Below are positions 34,809-42,872 of a DNA stretch of 64,000 nucleotides, piece by piece. A program made the position numbers and the translations under genes. Within the stretch, counting starts at the first letter, position 1. Each line of letters begins with the position of its first letter. Under the pieces are notes generated by a model that did no database searches, had not been told where the DNA came from, and worked only from the letters and a program-made list of their open reading frames with translations. Source of the DNA: Verrucomicrobiota bacterium (lineage in GTDB: Bacteria; Verrucomicrobiota; Verrucomicrobiia; Palsa-1439); assembly GCA_003164675.1 (NCBI GenBank), contig PLTX01000063.1, forward strand, positions 71,318 to 135,317. The letters run 5' to 3'.

Positions 34809-34867
34809 CCGTCCAGTATAACCGTTGCGGTCACGCCCGTCAAAGCGTTCCCGTGAATCCTTTCCGC

Positions 34868-35356
34868 TTACCGCTCTCCGTTCTCGATGTTTTTCCGCAA
34901 CCCGGCATACAACTCCTCCAGCGCCTGGGGGACGACGTGCGTGTCGGCGAGCACGGGCATGAAGTTCGTGTCGCCGTTCCACCGGGGGACGATGTGCATG
35001 TGGACGTGGTCCAGCACGCCCGCGCCGGCGCAGCGGCCTAGATTGATGCCGATATTGAAGCCCTCGGGCTTGAGCGCCTTGGCGAGCAATCGCTTGCAGC
35101 GACGGGTTAGCGACATGAATTCGGAGAGTTCCTGCTCGGACAGCTCATCCAGTTCGCCCGTGTGCTTGTACGGCGCGACCATCAAATGACCGACGTTGTA
35201 GGGGTATGTGTTCAGCAGCGCGAAACAGTTCCGCTCGCGAATGACGATCAGGTTCTTCGCGTCATCGGACTCCTGCGACTTCCGACAGAAAAAACAGCCT
35301 GTCTCCCGTTCCCCAAGTATGTACCGAATCCGCCACGGCGCCCAGAGATGTTCCAT
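34868..35356 (-). CDS. HIT family hydrolase (Ap4A phosphorylase-like)
   Basis: I start it at ATG 35356 (MEHLWAPWRIRYI), giving 162 residues; the upstream 50 residues of the track ORF lie in repeat DNA. The histidine triad is HVHMHIVPRW near residue 120. CFFC near residue 23 and the MEHLWAPWR opening fit the bacterial ATP adenylyltransferase/Ap4A phosphorylase HIT branch, which splits dinucleoside polyphosphates. GTCACAGCC-like regulatory sites were not found. Cytoplasmic. It lies 59 nt upstream of the LON gene on the same strand and may share its transcript. Confidence 0.88.
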   Translation of the reverse strand: MEHLWAPWRIRYILGERETGCFFCRKSQESDDAKNLIVIRERNCFALLNTYPYNVGHLMVAPYKHTGELDELSEQELSEFMSLTRRCKRLLAKALKPEGFNIGINLGRCAGAGVLDHVHMHIVPRWNGDTNFMPVLADTHVVPQALEELYAGLRKNIENGER

Positions 35357-35430
35357 GACGCCTTTATAGGACTGGCTCCCAGACAAGTCAACGCACCTCC
35401 GTTTCGCGCTCCGGCATGTCAAAGAACCCC

Positions 35431-35553
35431 AAAACAAACCCAATTTTCGGAAAAACAAACCCAACACAAAATCACCGTACTTTCGCTCCACAACCAGTTG
35501 CCGCACAAGTTGATCGACATCGCATATCCCCTCAAAAACGTTGGGTTTGTTTT
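35431..35553. repeat. AAAACAAACCCAA repeats beside the STGPRT gene
   Basis: AAAACAAACCCAA occurs at 35431-35443 and 35452-35464, and as its reverse complement TTGGGTTTGTTTT at 35541-35553. In one frame the first two copies read KTNPIFGKTNP. The same peptide-like string recurs in many predicted planctomycete and verrucomicrobial small proteins, which points to a widespread non-coding repeat rather than a gene. The gap between HIT and the STGPRT gene holds nothing else recognisable. Confidence 0.65.
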
Positions 35554-35587
35554 GCCAAAAAACATATTTCTCATCGCTCCACGCTCC

Positions 35588-36496
35588 CTACGACACATCC
35601 ACAGTGATCGGTGGCGGCACCAGCTCCCCGTTCCGACGCCTCTGCAGTCGTTCGAGCTGGTTCATGGCTCGATACAACTGTCGCTCCAGCTTCCCCTCAT
35701 ACTTCAGGATCTTGTCCAGTACCCCCGGCGATGGCAACACCTCCGCCGCCTGCCGCGCCTCCTCTTCCTTCTCTTCCCGTTCCTCGCATTCCCCACTCAA
35801 GTACCGATACAGGTTCAGCCTCCCCTCAACCCGCCCCAGGATCGCCTGCTGAATCTTCTCTTTCAGCGCTTCCGCGCTCAATCCGCCCGGATTCGTCGCC
35901 AACTCCGTCCGCAATCCCTCCAGTTCTCGCGTCAAGGCATTACCCATCTCGCCGAACCGGCGCCGAAATTGCCCCAACGCCGCCTCGGTAACTTCTCCTT
36001 CGTGCCTCGCCCGCTCCCGCAGCTCATCCAACACGCGGATCAGGTACGACAAACCCCGCGCCGACTGTTCCATTTCAGTGAGCGTATCGTGAAATCCCCG
36101 GAAGAACGCCCGGAACTCCTCCGGCTGGCTCTTCTTACGCTCCCAGTGCCCCCCGTCCACGCTCAGCGCGATCTCCCCCGCCTCCGCCGTCAACGCCCGC
36201 CGCAGCCGCCAGTGCGCCGTCACCACCCGATCCACCAGCATCTCCTCCACCGCCCCCACCGGCGCCAGTTCCTCCCGCAATCGCTCCCGCAGCTCCTCGA
36301 ATTCTTTCGACCGCTCACGGATTTGCAACCCATGGACCACCACCCTCTTGGTGAAAATCCCCCACTTGACCGCATTCATCCCCACAATCGCCTTGCCCTT
36401 CGCCGTCCTCGGCCCCGTGGACTTCTGCGCATTCTTCCGATTCGCTTCCAGCCTCTGCAGCGATACGTTCGTGGGGGTTCCCTCAGTCTCATTCAT
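35588..36496 (-). CDS. STGPRT-motif protein (expanded PVC family, unknown function)
   Basis: A 302-residue, highly charged helical protein. The N-terminus has the signature RLEANRKNAQKSTGPRTAKG (residues 15-34), then NAVKWGIFTK. Proteins with this NxxNAQKSTGPRT-GK motif occur in many copies per genome in Planctomycetes, Verrucomicrobia and Acidobacteria; function is unknown to me. The rest is predicted coiled coil (EFEELRERLREELAPVGAVE, ECEEREEKEEEARQAAEVL). AAACAAACCCAA repeats lie downstream and a GTAG palindrome upstream, suggesting a mobile or repeat-associated gene. Basic N-terminus plus acidic middle would suit nucleic-acid binding, which is speculation. Confidence 0.75.
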   Translation of the reverse strand: MNETEGTPTNVSLQRLEANRKNAQKSTGPRTAKGKAIVGMNAVKWGIFTKRVVVHGLQIRERSKEFEELRERLREELAPVGAVEEMLVDRVVTAHWRLRRALTAEAGEIALSVDGGHWERKKSQPEEFRAFFRGFHDTLTEMEQSARGLSYLIRVLDELRERARHEGEVTEAALGQFRRRFGEMGNALTRELEGLRTELATNPGGLSAEALKEKIQQAILGRVEGRLNLYRYLSGECEEREEKEEEARQAAEVLPSPGVLDKILKYEGKLERQLYRAMNQLERLQRRRNGELVPPPITVDVS

Positions 36497-36534
36497 GGCT
36501 CTCTCCTTCCTAAAGCGTTTTGGCGGGCAATCCT

Positions 36535-36557
36535 GTAGCCGCAGGCTTTAGCCTGCG
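36535..36557. repeat. GTAG palindrome (GCAGGC/GCCTGC)
   Basis: GTAGCCGCAGGCTTTAGCCTGCG: arms CGCAGGCT and AGCCTGCG with a two-base loop TT, 8 bp. It belongs to the GTAG-headed palindromes scattered through the window and lies just upstream of the STGPRT gene on the complementary strand. Confidence 0.6.
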
Positions 36558-36668
36558 AACTTGGTTTGGTGGGAATGACTATCGAGGGCCATCCCCTGCG
36601 TCGTGACTCTTTCGAAATCACGACCCAATTCTAGCCCATGCGGGAATGAAAAAAACAGACAGCTACTT

Positions 36669-37269
36669 TCAGTGTCTGTCTGATTTTCGGCGGGGACGCC
36701 CCCGTGAAGCCACGGACAACCCAATACGCTGGCAAATCTTCTCGATCTTCTTCACAAACGCGTCATGAAGCGTCGCGTTCTCTCGGATCCGCCGCCCTTG
36801 CGCAGCCGGCATCTTTGTCAAAAGGAAATCTGCCAACTCGCGGGTGGACCCGCCTCGCAACCGAAGCTCTTCCACCTGGGCTTCGTTTCTCACCAGCAGC
36901 ATATACGTCGCGAAAGTTTGCCTCGTGCCGGGAACCTCAAACTCCTTGCTCCGCAACCCCCCTCTGGAGTCCAAGTGTAAAACCGCGAAAATACTCCAAG
37001 GCCTCAGAAGGCTGCTTAGAACAAGCACCCGCGGTCACCGTTGCCACCATCCACAACTCCGCATCATCGTCGCTCGCCGGCGAAGTCGACTCCAACCCAC
37101 TCTGTGCCAAAAACTCCCGGCGTAGCGGCAACACCGCCAGGCCGTGTCCGAGCCAATACCCAACCTTGAACGTGTTGCTCTTCCGCGCGTGGATGCTGGG
37201 AAAAAACGCCTGCTTGCGAAGCTCCTCGCTCACGTTCTCCAGCCAGGTGGGAAGTTCGGCCTGCATCAT
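36669..37269 (-). pseudogene. Hypothetical gene split by a single-base shift in a G6 run
   Basis: Two overlapping frames form one protein of about 199 residues. The first starts at ATG 37269 (MMQAELPTWLENVSEELRKQ) and reads to EYFRGFTLGLQRG. The second continues SKEFEVPGTRQTF to the basic tail RGRPRRKSDRH (36669). In the coding strand the frames meet at AGAGGGGGGTTG. With five instead of six G, the reading frame would be continuous (QRGLRSKEFE). The join is thus a +1 base in a homopolymer: a true frameshift mutation, a sequencing error, or programmed slippage. The family is unknown to me; the C-terminal RGRP is AT-hook-like. GGCTTC-rich repeats flank it on both sides. Confidence 0.7.
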
Positions 37270-37620
37270 TTTCTCTTTGCTGTGCGTCCGTCGGTTCCTA
37301 TGACCGTCTCGATTACAACTGAGTCGAGCCTTCCGGTTCCATCCCCTGCCAGTATATCCGGTGGTCATCCGCTTGCCCACCGCTGTTGTCGAGGCGCTTC
37401 TGCCTGCCCTGAGCGGCGTCGAAGGGTGAAGCGCCTGACGTTTTGTAGGGCGCGATGCCCCGTGTCGTTTCGGGGTATCCCGCCATGCCGTCCCATTGCA
37501 GGCCGCAAGCCGAGTCCGCCCAGAAACACCAACGTTGGTAGTGTCAAGACGGTGAAACGACAAACACAAGGCGACGTGGCGTGAATGGTCTAATGGCTGC
37601 CAATCGCCTCCAGCACAGTG
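37270..37620. repeat. Gene-free stretch with nested palindromes
   Basis: No credible gene is seen. GAGGCGCTTC (37391-37400) pairs with GAAGCGCCT (37428-37436), and between them lies CCCTGAGC-GGCG-TCGAAGGG, itself a very common dispersed palindromic module in environmental genomes. So one repeat has been inserted into another. GTAGGGCGCGATGCCCCG at 37445-37462 is another member of the GTAG family. Confidence 0.6.
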
Positions 37621-37995
37621 CTAGGCAGAACCTGCCAACCTGCGTTCGGACCACCAGTGTCGATACTCTGCGCCTACCCCCCACAACCAGACGACGATAA
37701 GTGCAGCCAACCACCAAATTCCAAGCGGTTCACGCACAAAAACATCACCGCTCCGCAAACCTTCTATGAGGCGCCACACGCCGTATAGAAACAAAATGGA
37801 AAAGCTAACAAGCGGGGGATCGGTCCTAAATCGGATACGTGAAAAACGGGTCCATCCGCGATGTGAAAAGAAGGACGAAAGAATAATCAAAGACAAACCA
37901 ATAAAAAACAGCCGGGTGACACCAACCAGGATGAGAGCGACACCGACAGTCCACGACGTCAGATAAGCTGCAAATCTTACATTGAAACCTTTCAT
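37621..37995 (-). CDS. Hypothetical membrane protein
   Basis: Start taken at ATG 37995 (MKGFNVRFAAYLTSW), 124 residues. The longer track ORF (to 38151) would overlap the divergent holA start. Four hydrophobic segments are visible (SWTVGVALILVGVTRLFFIGLSLII, VSFSILFLYGVWRLIEGL, IWWLAALIVVWLWG). The local base composition is lower in GC than neighbouring core genes. No family recognised. Confidence 0.55.
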   Translation of the reverse strand: MKGFNVRFAAYLTSWTVGVALILVGVTRLFFIGLSLIILSSFFSHRGWTRFSRIRFRTDPPLVSFSILFLYGVWRLIEGLRSGDVFVREPLGIWWLAALIVVWLWGVGAEYRHWWSERRLAGSA

Positions 37996-38119
37996 GTGTT
38001 CAATGCCGCCTGACAAAGATATTACGTCACTGTGGAATGGCAATGTCAACCTTGTTCTAAGCTCCAGTGCGTGCCGCGCCCTGCTTGACACCACGCCCCA
38101 CCATCCGCAAACTGCTGCC

Positions 38120-39244
38120 ATGCCGGTAGCCGCCACAAAAACCAAATCCATTTACCTCATCGGAGGCGCGGACGAGTTTTCGATCAAGGAAACCGCCGCA
38201 AAGCTGGCCGACAAACTCGCGCCGAAGAAGGCCGGCGAATTCGGTTTGGAGATTATCGAAGGTTCGGTGACGAATCAGGATGAAGCCCTCAAGGTCCTTT
38301 CCCGTCTTCGCGAGGCGTTGAACACGGTCGGCCTGTTCGGCGGCGGCGACAAGCTCGTCTGGCTCAAGAACACCGACCTTCTCGCCGATAGCCCGACGAC
38401 CCGTGCCGAGGCGGTGAAGGAGTCACTGGCCGAACTTGCCGACCTGCTCAAGGCCGGTCTGGGCAACGGCGTGACGCTGCTCATCAGCGCCATCGGCACC
38501 GACCGGCGCAAGACGCTCTACAAGACCCTCGAAAAAATCGGCGAGGTTCAATTTTTCGAGATGCTCGAAGAAGGGAAGGGCGACGCCGACGAGGATATCG
38601 AGGCGTTCATCCAGTCGAAATCGCGCGCCGACGCCAAGACGATGAATCCCGACGCGGTGCAAGCGTTCCGCGAACTCGTCGCTCCAAATCTGCGCGAGAT
38701 CGCCAACGAATTGGAAAAACTTTTCGTCTACGTCGGCAAACGCGCCGCCGTCACGAAAGAAGATGTCCGCGCAATCTGTTCCGCCTCGCGCCAGGCCGTC
38801 ATCTGGGAATTGACCGATGCCCTCGGCGCGCGTCACACGTCCCACGCCATCCACGCCTTGGAAAACCTGCTCGATGCCGGCGAGCAACCGATGGGCGTGT
38901 TGATGATGCTGGTCGCGCAGTTTCGACTGATGTTGTTGGCGAAAGACCTGATGCAACGCAAACTGATCAGCGTCCGCGACGGTCAGGGCGGCAACTTCGA
39001 GTTCGTGAAAGCCTTCGAGCGCCTGCCCGAGCAGGCGACAGCCCATTTCCCGCGGACGAAGGAAGGCGCGCTCCCGAATGCCTGGCGGCTCTACCGCTGC
39101 GCCCTCGCCGCGACAAACTTTTCCATATCCGAACTGATCCGCGCCATGGATTTGCTGCTGGAAGCAAACCACCAACTCGTCTCCACGCAACTCGACGACA
39201 GACTTGTCTTGGAAGAGGCGATTGCCAAAATCGCCCTGAAGTGA
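38120..39244 (+). CDS. holA: DNA polymerase III delta subunit
   Basis: The delta subunit opens the beta sliding clamp within the clamp loader. Start at ATG 38120 (MPVAATKTKSIYLIGG); the track start at 37982 adds non-family residues. With 374 residues it has the usual length. YLIGGADEFSIKETAAKLAD is the family's opening, with LVWLKNTDLLAD and FQ-type loop residues following. The helical lid and collar domains contain NELEKLFVYVGKRAAVTKEDV, PMGVLMMLVAQFRLM and ISELIRAMDLLLEANHQLVS. No P-loop is present, as expected for delta. It is divergent from the small membrane gene and stands alone. Confidence 0.9.
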   Translation: MPVAATKTKSIYLIGGADEFSIKETAAKLADKLAPKKAGEFGLEIIEGSVTNQDEALKVLSRLREALNTVGLFGGGDKLVWLKNTDLLADSPTTRAEAVKESLAELADLLKAGLGNGVTLLISAIGTDRRKTLYKTLEKIGEVQFFEMLEEGKGDADEDIEAFIQSKSRADAKTMNPDAVQAFRELVAPNLREIANELEKLFVYVGKRAAVTKEDVRAICSASRQAVIWELTDALGARHTSHAIHALENLLDAGEQPMGVLMMLVAQFRLMLLAKDLMQRKLISVRDGQGGNFEFVKAFERLPEQATAHFPRTKEGALPNAWRLYRCALAATNFSISELIRAMDLLLEANHQLVSTQLDDRLVLEEAIAKIALK

Positions 39245-39309
39245 ATTGCCGTGCAGGCATCGCCTGCCACAATGGTTCGTCAACGCCCTGCTGCTTGATT
39301 GACGACCGG

Positions 39310-41028
39310 CTAGAACGGATTCAGCAATTGCGGCGGGATATCGGGGGCGCGGGCGGTGTTCGAGTTTGTCGGTGCCACGCTCTTGGCCTTTGCCAACAAA
39401 TCCAAAAGCTCGGTGGGCGTGACGTTTTCAACGCGACGCAACTCGCTGTGCTCCCGACCGTCGGGCCCAATGAATACGAGCGTGGGCACGCCCCAGATCC
39501 CGAAGTCCTTGCGCAACTGTTCGACATCGGGCGAGCCTTCATGCGTCAGATCGGCTTTGAGCACTGTGAAATGTTTCGATTCCTCCAGGACGCGCTTGTC
39601 GCGGAACGTGGTGCGCTCCATCTTGCGGCATGGACCGCACCATTCCGCCGAGAAATCAATAAACACCGGACGATGATCGGCGGCTGCCTGCTGGACTTTC
39701 GCGGCGGCATACGGTTCAAAGGCGACGCCGCCTTCACCGGAGGCGCCGAGGTTGAGCCACAGCGGGCTGGTGATCCAGGCGGCAACAGCAATCAGCGCAA
39801 CGCCGAACACGCGTTTCACCGATACCATCCACGTGCCGGATTTCGGCAGGCGACTCAGCAATCCCGAAAATGTTCCGAGCACGACGTAGGGCAGGCCCAG
39901 TCCCAATGCGAGCGCGAAGAACAACCACCAGCCCAGCCACGGGTTGCCGGTCTGGCCGACAAACGCCAGCAGCGCGACAACGAATGGCGCAAGACACGGC
40001 GCGGCAATCACGCCAATCACCGCGCCAAAGAAGAACACGCCGATGTAACCGGCCTTTGACGACAGGCCCGTGGCCCGTTGCATGAGAACTTGCGGTGGCT
40101 GCAATTCGTACAACCCGAACATGCTCAGGGCCAGGGCGACGAGCAGCAGTGCGATGCCAATGAGCAGAACGGGACTTTGCAGCGCCGAGCCGAACAGCGA
40201 GCCGGTGAGCGCCGCGATCAGTCCGAGCGTCGAGTACGTCAGCACAATTCCCAGGCAATAGATCAGCGACGAAACAAAGGCGCGGCGCGCGTTTCGCTCG
40301 CCACCCTGGCCGCCAAAGTAACTGACCGTAATCGCGATCATCGGATACACGCACGGCGTCAGGTTCAGCGCCAGCCCGCCCAGGAACACCACAAGGATCG
40401 TGACAAACCATCCCCGTTCGCGCACTAGCGTGGCGATGGGACTGTCCGCACCCGCGTTGCCGGCGGTAACGAGCGGCGCTAGCGACGCGCTTGGCGTCGC
40501 GCCGAAGATGTCGGCGTGAACGGCCTGCGGCTTCTGCGATTCGGAGACGATCTCGGTGTCCAGGACGATGGGGACGTTTTTCGGCGCGATGCAGACACTG
40601 TCGTTGCACGCCTGGTACCGCAGCGTGCCTTCGAGTTTCAGCGGCCCGGTCCTGGCATCGGCGCTCACGTGTCCTTCGGCGAAGATGATCGTCCGGCCCG
40701 TGTACAGCGCGACCGGGCCGTCAGACCACGCGACCTTGGTGGTCGCGCCCTTGGGGTACGCGATCCGATCGATGACGATGGACGCCGGCGGCTGGAGCGT
40801 GAGCGTGGTCGGGATCAGGCCCTCGACGTTGACGGGGTTGGCGTTGATGTGCCAGTGCGCGCCGACATCGATGACCACCGCCAGCCGGAAGTGTGCGTTC
40901 GGCGTGAGCTTGTCCACCGACAGGAGGGTATCGACCTTGAACTCGGCCTGCTGCGCGTCACACGCCCGTGGCACAAACCAGACGGCCAGCGCCACCAGCG
41001 CCAGAATGGACAGTCGGAGCCGTTTCAT
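39310..41028 (-). CDS. dsbD: Thiol:disulfide interchange protein DsbD
   Basis: The 572-residue DsbD carries electrons from cytoplasmic thioredoxin across the inner membrane. A signal peptide (RLRLSILALVALAVWFVP) is followed by the periplasmic alpha domain with CNDSVC (two Cys near residue 140). The membrane domain has eight helices with the redox Cys pair in LTPCVYPM and AAPCLAPF. The C-terminal thioredoxin-like domain carries FSAEWCGPCRKM. All six functional Cys are present. The start overlaps the stop of the TlpA-like gene by 4 nt (ATGA), making a two-gene operon. It could supply reductant to cytochrome maturation or to metal-resistance proteins. Confidence 0.95.
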   Translation of the reverse strand: MKRLRLSILALVALAVWFVPRACDAQQAEFKVDTLLSVDKLTPNAHFRLAVVIDVGAHWHINANPVNVEGLIPTTLTLQPPASIVIDRIAYPKGATTKVAWSDGPVALYTGRTIIFAEGHVSADARTGPLKLEGTLRYQACNDSVCIAPKNVPIVLDTEIVSESQKPQAVHADIFGATPSASLAPLVTAGNAGADSPIATLVRERGWFVTILVVFLGGLALNLTPCVYPMIAITVSYFGGQGGERNARRAFVSSLIYCLGIVLTYSTLGLIAALTGSLFGSALQSPVLLIGIALLLVALALSMFGLYELQPPQVLMQRATGLSSKAGYIGVFFFGAVIGVIAAPCLAPFVVALLAFVGQTGNPWLGWWLFFALALGLGLPYVVLGTFSGLLSRLPKSGTWMVSVKRVFGVALIAVAAWITSPLWLNLGASGEGGVAFEPYAAAKVQQAAADHRPVFIDFSAEWCGPCRKMERTTFRDKRVLEESKHFTVLKADLTHEGSPDVEQLRKDFGIWGVPTLVFIGPDGREHSELRRVENVTPTELLDLLAKAKSVAPTNSNTARAPDIPPQLLNPF

Positions 41029-41564
41029 TGCTTCAAAATGGCTCTTATATCGGCATCGAGGGCATTCGTCTCGGTGACGCCGACGAGTTTGTCGATGACG
41101 TTTTGGTTCTTGTCGATGACAAACGTCACGGGAACCGATGTCAAGCCGCCGAACGTCTGGATCACATCGTAATCGGCCGCGTGCAGCGCGTAGCGCAAGT
41201 GTTGTTGCTCCGCGTAGGTCTTGAGGGAGTCAGGGCCTGTCTGGTCGAGCGCCAGCGCGAGTACGGCGAGGTTCGTCTCACCGTATTGTCCGACCATGTC
41301 ATTCAATATCCCCATCTGTTTGCGGCTGTGTTCGTCCCACGTCGCGAGAAAACAGACGATCAGCGCCTTGTTCTTGAAATCGGCGAGCTTGATGGTGCGA
41401 CCCTGCGGTCCCTTCACGACAAACGAGGGCGCGGGCTGGGCTTGACGGATAGTATTCTCTCCAAACGCCTGGCCCAGCAGCACAATGACCGCGACCAGCG
41501 CGATCGCGCCCAGAAACAGTGGAATCAAGTGTCGGCTGCGCCATGCATTAGGTTGGATATTCAT
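41025..41564 (-). CDS. TlpA-like thioredoxin-fold protein lacking CXXC
   Basis: I start it at ATG 41564 (MNIQPNAWRSRHLIP), giving 179 residues with one N-terminal membrane anchor (LIPLFLGAIALVAVIVLLGQ). The periplasmic domain has the AhpC/TSA or TlpA fold: PSFVVKGPQGRTIKLADFKNKALIVCFLATW. Where the CPPC motif should follow, it reads DEHSRKQM. One cysteine (VCFLATW) remains, and it sits in a beta strand. TSVPVTFVIDKNQ retains the cis-Pro loop. Redox chemistry by the normal route is therefore not expected. Coupling to dsbD (ATGA) suggests a partner or chaperone-like role for DsbD, which is inference. Confidence 0.82.
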   Translation of the reverse strand: MNIQPNAWRSRHLIPLFLGAIALVAVIVLLGQAFGENTIRQAQPAPSFVVKGPQGRTIKLADFKNKALIVCFLATWDEHSRKQMGILNDMVGQYGETNLAVLALALDQTGPDSLKTYAEQQHLRYALHAADYDVIQTFGGLTSVPVTFVIDKNQNVIDKLVGVTETNALDADIRAILKQ

Positions 41565-41680
41565 GGTTCGAATGAAAGTATTATTCCACTCCAATGCACT
41601 ACGCAAGTGCCGCCTTTTCCGGATTGCCTGGCGGCGGTTCCTTGACGAGTCGCGGTAGACGTCGTAACCTTCCCTGACTA

Positions 41681-42052
41681 ATGCGCAAGGCTTTGAGAGT
41701 ACTAACGACGCTCGTGGTGGTTTTGCTCACGGGTGGCCTGCCCATGCGCGCCGATTCCTGCGAACCGTCCGCCGCGCCCTGCGCTCACGAGCGGTCGCAG
41801 CCGATGGATTGCTGTCGGGGCGCACATTGCCATTGCGATATGTCCGCGCCAACCCGGCCGGCGTCGAACCAGACGCCGCCTCGTACCACGCCAACCCCCG
41901 GTCATTGGGTGGTAAAGGTCACGGTCATGTCAGCGGGCACAATGTTGCTTGTGGGCGAGGTCGCGTGCCGCCCCGCGTTGGCCGCGGGAGCGAACGCTTC
42001 GACACCCGCCGCCTCCTCGGCGTACCTTTGGACGCATGCTTTCCTGATCTGA
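41681..42052 (+). CDS. Secreted Cys/His-rich small protein
   Basis: A 123-residue protein with a signal peptide (KALRVLTTLVVVLLTGGLPM) and a Cys/His cluster CCRGAHCHCDMS near residues 44-55, after CEPSAAPCAHE. The cluster has the look of a soft-metal site. A Pro/Thr-rich linker and a weak second hydrophobic stretch follow. It lies 49 nt upstream of the ECF sigma gene in the same direction, at the head of the heavy-metal locus, and may be a periplasmic metal-binding factor. No family named. Confidence 0.6.
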   Translation: MRKALRVLTTLVVVLLTGGLPMRADSCEPSAAPCAHERSQPMDCCRGAHCHCDMSAPTRPASNQTPPRTTPTPGHWVVKVTVMSAGTMLLVGEVACRPALAAGANASTPAASSAYLWTHAFLI

Positions 42053-42101
42053 GACCGAGCTCCACGCCCGTGGTGTCTCTTGTGTCCGTCTCAGGTCAGT
42101 C

Positions 42102-42653
42102 ATGCAACTTCACGAACAACCAGATTCCGAGATTGTCCGGCAAATCCAGTCGGGCGATGCCGCCGCATTTGACGAGTTGATGCGGCGCTACAAACGTCCC
42201 GTGGTGAATTTCGTTTTCCGCATGGTGGGCGACGCCCAGGACGCGGACGATGTCGCCCAGGATGTGTTCGTGCGCGTGTACCAGAATCTGGATACCTACC
42301 GGCCCGAAACGAAGTTCTCCACCTGGCTGTTCGCCTTGGCGCGCAACGCCGCGATTGACCGGATTCGCTGGCGCTCGCGCCATCGAACCGAGTCGATCGA
42401 GTCGGCGTCAGAGATTGTCGCGTCATCAGGCACCGCGGAGGAGGTGAACACGCGCGAGATTGGCGATCAGATTGCCGCGGCCATCGCGAAGCTCCCCGAA
42501 GACCAGAAAACCGCCATCGTCCTGTCCGAGTATCACGGAATGTCTTATGCCGAGATTGCGGGCGTGATGCGATGCTCCGAGAAATCGGTCGAGTCCCGCC
42601 TGTACCGCGCCAAACAGACATTAAGAGCAGCGCTCCAGCACCTGTTGGAATGA
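42102..42653 (+). CDS. ECF RNA polymerase sigma factor (CnrH-like role)
   Basis: The 183-residue sigma-70 family protein has region 2 (AAAFDELMRRYKRPVVNFVF, DADDVAQDVFVRVYQNLD, FSTWLFALARNAAIDRIRW) and region 4 (EYHGMSYAEIAGVMRCSEKSVESRLYRAKQTLR), with no region 3 or 1.1, so it is extracytoplasmic-function type. The downstream genes are a single-span anti-sigma candidate and a CnrX-like sensor, then the efflux operon. By analogy with cnrYXH in Cupriavidus metallidurans it likely drives the locus when periplasmic metal is sensed. A terminator hairpin separates it from the anti-sigma gene. Confidence 0.93.
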   Translation: MQLHEQPDSEIVRQIQSGDAAAFDELMRRYKRPVVNFVFRMVGDAQDADDVAQDVFVRVYQNLDTYRPETKFSTWLFALARNAAIDRIRWRSRHRTESIESASEIVASSGTAEEVNTREIGDQIAAAIAKLPEDQKTAIVLSEYHGMSYAEIAGVMRCSEKSVESRLYRAKQTLRAALQHLLE

Positions 42654-42724
42654 CCTGTGTCTGTTGCAGTTTAACCACACTGACTGATTCACCGCAGCGG
42701 GATTCCGTGTTCCCGGCCGCGCTG

Positions 42725-42817
42725 ATGATTGATGGTGCGCGGACGCCAACACGGTTCGGCGTTCGCAACCTCTCCAACACCACCGCCGAAGGCCCTCCTT
42801 ATCCCGTCGGAAGCTGA
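42725..42817 (+). CDS. Possible leader ORF with PPYP motif
   Basis: A 30-codon ORF, ATG at 42725, ends TGA at 42815-42817, the exact base where the downstream terminator stem starts. The peptide ends SNTTAEGPPYPVGS. Consecutive prolines (GPPYP) are known to slow ribosomes unless EF-P helps. Its position between sigma gene and terminator suggests a regulatory leader, but the coding evidence is weak. Confidence 0.3.
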   Translation: MIDGARTPTRFGVRNLSNTTAEGPPYPVGS

Positions 42818-42846
42818 AAACCCTCGCTGTTTCCAGCGAGGGTTTT
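42817..42846 (+). terminator. Intrinsic terminator between sigma and anti-sigma genes
   Basis: AAAACCCTCGCTG (42817-42829) and CAGCGAGGGTTTT (42834-42846) form a perfect 13-bp stem with the loop TTTC, followed by TTTT in the stem end and CTTC. It sits 27 nt before the anti-sigma ATG. It would reduce read-through from the sigma gene to the sensor and efflux genes, unless an internal promoter or antitermination supplies them. Confidence 0.75.
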
Positions 42847-42872
42847 CTTCGCCCCCGACGTATCACTCTGTG

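Noticed and set aside
35162-36538. A 458-aa plus-strand ORF rich in Pro, Arg and Leu
   Set aside because: It is antisense to the STGPRT and HIT genes, with low-complexity text typical of a shadow.
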